Assembly: GCA_037157565.1 (NCBI GenBank)
Contig: JAZHRO010000036.1
Location: 140,360,501 to 140,424,500, forward strand
Reading direction: 5' to 3'
Length of the DNA: 64,000 bases
Source: Thalassia testudinum
Lineage: Eukaryota; Streptophyta; Magnoliopsida; Alismatales; Hydrocharitaceae
Made by a program: the position numbers and the translations under genes. The notes beneath the pieces were generated by a model that was given only the letters and a program-made list of their open reading frames with translations, did no database searches and was not told the DNA's origin. Shown here piece after piece: positions 35,114-64,000 of this stretch (position 1 is the stretch's first letter; every line of letters begins with the position of its first letter).

Positions 35114-36789
35114 TGCATAGCAATCATGCAACCTAAATCATATGAATTAAGCTAAATTCTAGCATAACTTAGGAATAATGCATTCATTGGCATCATAATT
35201 TACACAATAGCTTGTTTATTAGTCATATAGATAATATTGTCATTTTATGACCTAAAAGAGAAATGATTTTAATCGCAGATGATTCGAAGCCATGGTTGTC
35301 AGATCATACTAGGCATATTTTATCAGAATGACGACGGCAGTCCAACGCTTCTAAAATCGTCTCGATCAGACAACTAGGGCATCTTGTGCAGTCCATAAAA
35401 GAATGGAGATCATAAAACCAAAATACAAAGATCCAAGCCGTAGTTGAAGAATGCAACGGCACAGATGAATCTGAATCGACGATCGCAGTCCAACGGTAGA
35501 AAAATCAACTCAATCGGAGATCCACATCACTAAATACAAGGAAAATAAGATGGATGGCCATGATGGCGCCACGTGTCGCCATCACAGCTGCCCCCTCATC
35601 ATCGCCCCATTTGTGAAGGCTCTTCCACTGTGAGCTATGGGCCATTGGATCGTCATCCAACTACCATAAAGCGGCCACGTTGTCGACCGCCCCCACGCCA
35701 TTATGGAAGGAAGAAGATTAGCGGTTGGATCTTCATTCAATGGTTGATAGCAGTTGCGCGTGATTTGGAAACACAACACAAGAGAGGGCCTAGCGCAACA
35801 GTTAGCGCCTTCACCCTTAAGCAAATGGCATGGGTTCGAAATTGCCTGAGCACGAAATCAGGAAAGCATTGAGCAAGCGTGCAATTAGTTGTTGATCAGC
35901 ATCTGAGGGCAGAGCAAAAGTGTGGCGTGATTTGAGCACTCGGCAGCTGCACGCACGCATCCAAGCAAGAACTCACACATTTCCTTTGTTGCGAAGGAGA
36001 TGCAAGCACGAGTTCAGCCGTCCGATCTCTTGATCGGACGACTAAAGTTAAGTTGCGAGATTTAAGTATGCGAGCTCACAAAGAGAGAAAAGCTGTCGGG
36101 AGTGCGCGGAGCATCCGATGGCGATCTGAAGGCCGAGAGGCTACCACGTTTCAAGCCCAGGTTGAATCCAAGTGTTTTAGGCACAAATGAAGGTGTTTTG
36201 AGGCTAGATCTAATTCGTTGATCTTCCGATTAATGGATCTGATCAAATAAGAGTTGTTGCACGAGATAGAGGGGTTAAATACCTACTTTGCCTCTCATTA
36301 AAACTATAAAAGAAGGCCCAGGGCCCCACCAGTTGAGGCATCTCTCTCCCATCAACTCCAGATATCTTCCACCTTCTCTGCAACTCTCTGTCCCTCTGCA
36401 ACTCTGCTCCGACCTTCATCTAGGCACTCTAGATTTGAGGTGCTACCGCAGCTCGCACAAGCATCCTACAAGTGATGCCGTCTCTCTACCACTTTCTATC
36501 TCTCTCTCTATCTATCTATTTGTTTCTAGTAGCATTTTCTATTGTGAAAACTCTATTTTAATTACAATAAAATTATGATATTCTGAATGTATATATCTGA
36601 TTCCTATACATATATACATATATAAATATCTATTTAGAACAAGTTCTATTGAAACGCTTCTGCATAAATTGAAATTGACTCCCTACGAATGACCCGGTAC
36701 TCACTGGTCTTTACAAATTTATTTTTCGACATGTTTTTGCGCTATACTACAACTAAATAATATTTTAAACGCGAATTATGCGTCGAACA
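35114..36789 (+). repeat. Athila #2 3' LTR (uninterrupted)
   Basis: 1676 bp, from TGCATAGCAATC to GTCGAACA. It aligns with both pieces of the 5' LTR. TATAAAA is at 36305-36311 and a G-box-like CCACGTG at about 35570. It serves as the reference showing what the interrupted 5' LTR looked like before the solo LTR entered. Confidence 0.92.
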
Positions 36790-37332
36790 CTGATCTACTA
36801 CCATGCCTCCATCCTCAGCAGCACCTCCTCCTCCTATCTCAGCACAAGTACTAGCATATCAGCAGGTTACACCACCTTGCAGGACATCTAGGCAGCCGAC
36901 ACCGAGATTGTTAGCTCAGAGTGCCTATGTCTTGGTCAGCCTACCTCCCTAGAGAGATCAGATTCACTGGATCTTGAGTTGGATACAGACCTTCAGAGCA
37001 CGATGGATGCCTTCATGGCATCATTAAATGATTAGATTTAGCTTTGCTTGTAAAACTTAATTTTCTCATAACTATTTCATTTTATGATATGCTTATCTAG
37101 ACTCTTCTATATCATTGTTATATGCATGGATATTATCTCCCTCAGCTAAATTTTACTCTCTTTGTTATTGCATGTTAAAGTTTATCTTGCTTTATTTGCA
37201 TGCTTAAGGGGGAGCTAAATGAGAAAAATAGTAGCATGTTTTACTTTTTGCTGAAATAAGAAAGGGGAGATATTATGCATAAATGTTTCAATTTCATAAT
37301 TATAATTCTGTTGTCATCAAAAAGGAGGAGAA
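36790..37332 (+). pseudogene. 3' internal end of the outer copia element
   Basis: Contains a Pro/Ser/Ala-rich coding remnant, the reading ...STMDAFMASLND then a stop near 37035, and purine runs GGGGGAG (about 37207), AAAGGGGAG (37261) and AAAAAGGAGGAG (37318-37330) leading to the LTR. The layout matches the region after the gag-like ORF in the complete copia element. It is probably the continuation of the ORF cut at 14886. Confidence 0.6.
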
Positions 37333-38321
37333 TGTAAGCACATCTATTTTGATGTACCAAAATTATGTTTACTGCTACACTAATATTTCAAGACCATCTC
37401 GGATCAAAGCTTCTCTCTTGGATCAAGTTCATATGGTTGCTAATTTGTGTCTTTTACTTTTATTTGAGTCTAGGATATTATTATAAGGAGCCTCAAAAAT
37501 AAAACTCAAATGGATTTTCGCGCTTCTTTCAAAAAGGGTTATTGATCAACCAATTATTCTACTTGATCGACCAAAATTATTTGATCAACCAACCAACTTA
37601 GTTAATCGATCAAATGAACCCATTTTAGGAAGTTGATTAAAACCCTTTTGATCGTCCAACCAAGCTAATTAATAGACCAATTAGTGATCGATCAAATAAC
37701 TTAATTGATCAACCAAATAGCTTTTTGATCGACCAATATACCTTAATTGATCGACCAATTTGACTTCCTTTTCAAACCAACTTTTCAATATAAATAGAAG
37801 TCATACGCAACCCTTTTAATAATCAACTTTTAATAGAAATACCCTCAAAAAGATCAGAGCTTCCCGTGATTCTTTCAAGTGTTTCTACGCTTCGCTATTC
37901 ATGCCATCCAAAGCATGTTGATTCGTACCTCTACTGAAATTCTAGTTTGACATTTTTATTGAGGTCCATAAATATATTTATTATTCTTTAACATTGTTAT
38001 TTTGATTAACAGATCCCAAGGTGTTGGGAAGATTCGTGTTGTTGTTGTTATTGTTTTTCTCTTCATCATAAAAAGAGAAGTGATTGTAAAGAGGTTGTGT
38101 CACCCTCGTACAAGTGGTATGATAGTGGATTGACTAGCCTTGACTAGTCGAGAAAATCTTAAGCTGAGAGGCTTAAGTAGTGGTTTTCACTCAATTTGGG
38201 TTTCCACTCTAATTCCAAGTGTAACATGTGCTTGATTCTGTTGTGAATTCATTTTTACTTTTTACTATTTGAAAAAGGCAATACTATTCACCCCTCCCCT
38301 CTAGTATACATTTGATCCACA
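37333..38321 (+). repeat. 3' LTR of the outer SIRE-type copia element
   Basis: 989 bp from TGTAAGCACA to TGATCCACA, directly after a polypurine tract. It has a TATA box (TATAAATA, 37789-37796) and a dense block of TTGATCGACCAA-like palindromic motifs at 37530-37760. Its end CACCCCTCCCCTCTAG is of the kind found at SIRE-like LTR ends. The gag-pol of this element is inferred to be the piece at 2199-3444. Confidence 0.8.
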
Positions 38322-39754
38322 GGCAAACCCTCAAGTAGGGCCTGAAGTCAGCCTTCCTCTTTATGGGCTTTGGCAAAGGTAGTAGGTCTTTGACCGTGGA
38401 CCGAACTTCCGGCAACACGTCCACTTGGTTCATGACCAAGGGAGTGTATTCTTGAAAGGACTCCCACCTTGTCTGGCGAGGTCTGTAATTGCGACCCTTG
38501 GTGGGTTGGTCGCTGCTTTGGTCACAGGTGACCTTTCGCTTGTGGAAGTAGCCACTTTCGCGAATGGGTGTCGGATTGAGCTCTCCAGAGGCCCTCTTCT
38601 CCTCTATGGGGCTAGCGTTGTCGCCATGACCTTCGGCCAGCTGCCTGTGGGAGCAGAAAGAGTTGTCCAACTCCGTGAACCTCGTGAGTCTATCTCATAG
38701 CTCCACCATGTCCCTTGGCGAAAAATCATCGATGTCGTACAAGAACCTTTGAGTTAGGAGGCTTGACTTGAAGTATTGGACAACTATAGCATCATGGGGC
38801 CTCTTATACTTGAAGTACTAAGCCTTGAATTGATCCAAGTAGGATCGAAAAGATTCAGTCTTCCGCTATTTGAATTCTAACAGCCTTTTAGGGTTGTCTC
38901 TAACCCTTTGTTACCTGGCAAAGTACTGCAGAACTTGTCCGCCAAGTCTTGGAAGCAGGAAATCTACTCTGGCTGGCAGGTCGTTAAACCATTCATGGGA
39001 CATGTCGAACAAATACGACGGGAATACTCGGCAGAGTACTTTGTTGGTGTAGCCGTGCGCCAGCATCATCTGGCGGTAGCTCCCAATGAAACTGTTGGGG
39101 TCCGCCGTCCCGTCATACGGGACCATAACGTGCTGCTTGAATTTTTCGGGCAAGGGGGCCATCATCACCTCCTTTGTGAACGGGTAGGTGGTGATGTACA
39201 CACGTGGGTGTATACCCCTCATCGCTTGGGTGGCTTGATGGACGATTTTCGGAATGGAGCTCCCATCATCGGAAAGGGGTTGTGTGCCCGACTGCTCCCT
39301 TGACAAAGGCGGGAGTAGAGCTTTTGGCGGGTTAGGGGGAGCTTTGCCTCACTGGCAACTAAGCTCGTACTTTAGCTTTTCGAGCTGTTCACGCAGGCGA
39401 GCGTTTTCCTCCTCCACGACATGCCGCCATTTCCTTGTTTGTCGCTGGGGCTCGAACTTTGGGGCTCCTTTGGCTGGGTCTTGTTGGACTCCCGATCTGT
39501 TTCATCTCGAGGAGTTTTGCAGCGAAGGACTGATGCTTCGCCTTTAGGGCCGCCAACCTAGCTTCGCACTTCTCCTTCACTCGAATCTCGAGGAGGAGGT
39601 CTTGCTCAGGGGTCTTGAGCAGCTGTTTGGGTTGTACTGACTTCCTTTTATTGGGATCGACGTACTAATGATGCCTCTTAGAGATGGAGACGTTGAACTT
39701 CGTTTAGTCCTTCTCAGGGTGGTCGCGAGAGGAGTTGCGAGTGGTTGGAGCCAT
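38322..39754 (-). pseudogene. Tat-type Ty3-gypsy gag, minus strand
   Basis: Reading begins at the ATG at 39754 (MAPTTRNSSRDHPEKD, then a stop) and continues in several frames. The best is 39306-38911 with RVYITTYPF, VMVPYDGTADPNSFIGSY, VFPSYLFDMSHEWFNDLPA and RVDFLLPRL, the gag core of Tat/Ogre-like gypsy elements. Frame 38670-38284 follows with a basic region near the C-terminus (RKVTCDQSSD). It is cut at 38321 by the copia LTR; the rest presumably lies left of the window. Confidence 0.85.
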
Positions 39755-39800
39755 TACTAAGATTTCCAAACAGGGAAGGATGCAAAAGGATGATTGTTTT

Positions 39801-39816
39801 CCACATATGGCGCCAA
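39801..39816 (-). promoter_or_regulatory. Primer-binding site of the Tat-type element
   Basis: On the minus strand TTGGCGCCATATGTGG stands between the LTR end and gag. It resembles the TGGCGCCGTCTGTGGG type site of Tat-like gypsy elements, with a few changes. Confidence 0.65.
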
Positions 39817-39817
39817 T

Positions 39818-40450
39818 TGATTGGGCTCCTCGATAGAGGGAAGACTTAACTCAACAATCACACAAAAAAGGCAATCATAAGAAAGATAAGGAAATTGATG
39901 ACCCAGTTCTACCGCAAAGGGATGTACGTCTGGAGGGAGGCCAAGGCTCCTATAAAATTCAATAGAAATAACAGTATTACAATCTCTCGGAGTTTCTTTC
40001 TCTTGGATTGTATGAAGAGGCCCTTGTACGAGCCTTCATTTCTATTTATAGTTACAGAAAGTGGTGTTATAGTAGGGAAATCCTACGAGATATTCTCCGC
40101 AGTCTTGTCATATTCCATGGTAAGCCCATTGTCAGGACTCATTCATTGTCAGAATATTAATTGCATCGGTAATTCCATGATTATTGCTGGCATGGGCGTT
40201 ATGGGTACTATTACCGTATTTTGTTGACTTTGGATGCACCGAGTTTTTAGGTGAGGTCGGGCTTGCCCAGATTTGGATCCGCTAATGGAGGTAGGTCAGG
40301 TCATGTTGGGTCCGCATGTTTACTCCATATTTGGGTGTTCAGATCTTTATACATCTAGTGGAGCCATCCTCCAATGTGCTATTAGTAGAAGTTATTACCG
40401 TAGTTCTTCGCGACCACCACCTCGTCACCATTTATATAGGCCCCAAACTG
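39818..40450 (-). repeat. Tat-type gypsy 5' LTR, minus strand (outer end uncertain)
   Basis: The LTR end is set by the PBS (CA at 39818-39819 on the minus strand). A palindromic TATA box CTATAAATAG lies at 40042-40051, with a T-rich R region downstream (39955-40000). The far boundary could not be fixed; 40450 is a guess. The LTR points away from the helicase gene. Confidence 0.55.
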
Positions 40451-40771
40451 AAGTAGAATAGTTATTGCAGTGCAATGATCATGTAAGAAAAGAAGAAAAA
40501 GAAAAGATGAGTTGAGTGTGAGAAGAAGAAATAATTGATGATTAATCTAAATTTAAGTAAGTGATCAAGAAGAATTCGGAGGAAAAAAATACACTATCGT
40601 CGATAAGTTTTTTTTCTCTCGCATAACGTTCTTAAATTCTTCTTATTATTAACATAAGAAAAGTCTTGTTCGAAGGGTTTTTCCATCGCAATAAAAAAAA
40701 AAAGTACAAATGGTAAATTGGCACCTCCTGGTCGTTGCGTCCGGTTACAGAGCACGATTCGGATAACCCTG

Positions 40772-40778
40772 TATATAA
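40772..40778 (+). promoter_or_regulatory. TATA box of the helicase gene
   Basis: TATATAA lies 134 bases before the start codon, a normal distance for a plant promoter with a 5' UTR of about 100 bases. It is about 320 bases from the supposed edge of the gypsy LTR. Confidence 0.6.
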
Positions 40779-40911
40779 CAACAGCGAGTTTCTTCTCCTC
40801 CGGATACACTGTTTCGTCCCCGCCCGAAAGGAAAGCTATCGTGGAGGGGAACCCTAGAAATCGCCGGAAACCAAACAACGAACCGCGACCACATCCACCA
40901 TCCCCAAGACG

Positions 40912-62261
<21,350 letters not shown>

Positions 62262-62877
62262 GTAGGATTATATTGTGTCAGGATCTTTAGGACATTTTTT
62301 CACAAACTCCTTAAGTTCTGCGAGTCGGCTGGTCGCTATCAGACTGCAACATATGGTCATGGGCTCATTGGTTGGTGGTGCATGAGAAGGTGTAAATAGA
62401 GGTACTGGTGCCTGATATTTCTATATCATGCTTGGCAGTGTTACCAGGGCAACTATGGTCCACATCCACCGCCAGTTTTTGGCAGGAAACCTGTTACTTT
62501 GAAGTTTTTGGCGGGAAAGTTTAGGTAGGGTATCACTCCTAAGTTGGAGAGGAATTTCATGTGAGTCTGGGGCACGATCATCTCAAGATTCTGGAGGATA
62601 GGATCCTAAATCCTAATAGATGAATTCAGAAGTTCCTTTAAGATAGCATGGAAATAAATTAACCATTTTAACTTTCCTGTTTCTGCAGACAAAAGTGAAA
62701 GACATTTCCATAGCTAGGCTATTGTTAGGGGCAAGTTTCCTCACTCTTTTTTTTGTGCTTTTTTTTGAGGGGGGTTCTTTAGTCTGTGCTAAATCTTCCA
62801 AATTTGATTCAAGCATTCCTTTACCTCTTGTTTATTTTTTGAGAGAGAATTGCTGCTCGTTAGATAAGTGGATCATG
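62262..62877 (+). other. RH30: Start of intron 8, nothing clear
   Basis: No reading that continues the helicase (DVKDIK, HRIGRTGR) was found. A Gly/Tyr/Pro-containing stretch near 62320-62520 gives only weak, stop-broken frames. Confidence 0.5.
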
Positions 62878-62885
62878 TCAAGATC

Positions 62886-63217
62886 AGTGATTTAAATGCC
62901 GACGGCATGCTGTCGGCAAGGTCATTTCCGAGCAAGAGTCATGCCGACATGGATAAAATGTCGATTTACAGGGATATCGTTGGCATGCCCTCGGCATGGT
63001 TGGCATGCTGGCGAAATCGGTGCCCATGCTGAGGTTGCTGTTGGTTTTTTTAATTACTTTTACTATTTTTGTTGGTATGCATCGGCATGCCCTCGGCATG
63101 CTCATCGGCATGCCCATCGAAAAATGGACATTTCCACGGCATGCCCTCGGTATGCCCACGAAATGCATACTTGGAATTTCATTGACACGGCATCGAAATC
63201 GACATTTCGAACCTTAG
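62886..63217 (+). mobile_element. hAT-type MITE (332 bp)
   Basis: Perfect 8-bp TSD TCAAGATC at 62878-62885 and 63218-63225. Imperfect inverted ends: AGTGATTTAAATGCCGAC on the left and, reverse-complemented, CTAAGGTTCGAAATGTCGAT on the right. The inside is full of CGGCATGCC-type motifs. It shares its terminus with the larger hAT element at 57041. Confidence 0.92.
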
Positions 63218-63368
63218 TCAAGATCCATTTCGCCCTGACTTCTCAGAGTGGTGGTCTTTGTGTCACCACATTTCATTGAGAGCACTAATGGACAATCCAA
63301 TCCTTTAGGGCTTCTTCCATAGTTCTTTTTTTCCTTCTCCAAGAAGGGTTTTGCATTTGACTTTTGCC

Positions 63369-63758
63369 TAGGGATGTTGATTTTCTTCAATCTGACCTAC
63401 TATAATGGGTAAAATTTGACCATTTACAAAAAGGTATGTGCATGGTTTACTCTACAAACTCAATTGTGTATGGGTATGGGTTTGATTCTTTACCCATTTA
63501 CCCAACCTGTTTACGTGTCATATATACATGAGATGAATGTGATCCATGCATATGATCTCATGTTAAAGAATGGGTTGCTTACAATTTTTTTTAATGCTAG
63601 AATGGTCATGGATACTTTAATATGGAAATTATATCCTTAACATTAACATTGTTTGAATACAAGTAGCCGATTGCTATCAATATTTGATTTGTATTTGCAA
63701 ATGGATATGGGCGTGCATATTCAAAATCAACCCAAACTTTGACCCATTGACATCCCTA
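63369..63758 (+). mobile_element. Possible MITE with TAGGGATG ends (390 bp)
   Basis: Inverted termini TAGGGATGTTGATTTT and, from the right, TAGGGATGTCAATGGGTC. No convincing target duplication was seen, so the boundaries are tentative. Confidence 0.5.
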
Positions 63759-63785
63759 CCGGTAGTTTCTAATAAGTGTATGGGT

Positions 63786-64000
63786 CAAGGTTAGAAATGT
63801 TGATTTCGATGTTGTTTCGATGAATTTCTAAGTGTGTATTTCATGTGTATGTCGAGGGCACGTCATGGAAACGCCTGTATCTTGACGGCAAATTTCGACG
63901 ATTTCGATGGCCCGAAAATGTCGTTTTAGAGGCATGTTGAGGGCATGCCAAGAAAAATGACAGAAGTAGTCAAAATGATATAAATTTCAAGAAAATCAAA
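63786..64000 (+). mobile_element. Left end of a third hAT-family element, cut by window end
   Basis: CAAGGTTAGAAATGTTGATTTCG matches the terminus at 57041 and the complement of the right end at 63217. The GGCATG-rich inside resembles the 332-bp MITE. Confidence 0.6.

Larger units (their letters stand above)
14887..36789 (+). mobile_element. Athila #2, Ty3-gypsy element carrying four nested insertions
   Basis: It is bounded by a 5' LTR (14887-19206, split) and a 3' LTR (35114-36789). Flanks are TTGAT (14882-14886) and CTGAT (36790-36794), a 4/5 match that probably is the old target duplication. Order inside: PBS, leader, gag, protease, RT, RNase H, integrase, long 3' UTR, PPT. Internal insertions are a Tekay-type solo LTR in the 5' LTR, a copia solo LTR in gag, an inverted Tekay-type solo LTR between protease and RT, and repeat X in the 3' UTR. 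The two LTRs are clearly diverged, so the element is old. Confidence 0.9.

Noticed and set aside
38425..39547. Plus-strand ORFs opposite the Tat gag
   Set aside because: The minus strand shows the gag motifs; plus frames are antisense shadows.
62320..62520. Possible helicase C-terminal exon
   Set aside because: Only weak Gly/Tyr/Pro-containing readings with stops and no motif VI or splice context.

Overview
This is nuclear DNA of a flowering plant. The evidence is an intron-rich DEAD-box RNA helicase gene with GT-AG junctions, plant Ty1-copia and Ty3-gypsy (Athila, Tekay/Del, Tat) retroelements, an Au-type SINE, an L1-type LINE, a Helitron, and hAT- and Tourist-like DNA transposons. The species cannot be read from the sequence. 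I saw no prokaryotic operons, rRNA, tRNA or CRISPR.

Left part (1-40.4 kb): a deeply nested set of transposons. From the outside in: a minus-strand Tat-type gypsy element (gag 38322-39754, PBS about 39801, LTR beyond it) was interrupted by a SIRE-type copia element, whose pol (2199-3444), env-like ORF (about 13.8-14.88 kb and 36.79-37.03 kb) and 3' LTR (37333-38321) remain. Into that copia went Athila #1 (5' LTR about 3530-11001, PBS, decayed gag, 3' part lost) and Athila #2 (14887-36789, both LTRs kept). These Athila copies were then hit by two inverted solo LTRs of one copia family (3986-5726, 21386-23122), a complete and very young member of that family (5836-9901), two solo Tekay-type LTRs of opposite orientation (15491-18159, 25263-27931), and a 2.5-kb unclassified repeat X (32430-34918; a second copy at 1-2198 sits in the copia pol). 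Most insertions are proved by matching target-site duplications (TSDs) and by restored reading of the interrupted gene.

Right part (40.7-64 kb): one real host gene, a p68/RH30-type DEAD-box helicase, plus strand, eight exons visible (40912-62261, 585 complete codons, frame intact). Its last exon(s), with helicase motif VI, are not seen and probably lie beyond 64000. Intron 5 is 16.9 kb and contains a decayed Athila pair arranged as a giant inverted repeat (arms about 47.16-52.91 kb and 52.92-56.51 kb). The left arm and its upstream gag/protease were later invaded by a 5'-truncated LINE, a Tourist-like MITE, a Helitron and a hAT-like element. A decayed hAT (DUF659) transposase on the minus strand fills 57-60.3 kb. 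Small hAT-type elements lie in the last visible intron.

The most unusual signal is a short palindromic motif, CAGACGTCTG, present in many irregularly spaced copies in the LTRs of two unrelated retrotransposon superfamilies in this window (copia and Tekay-type gypsy).
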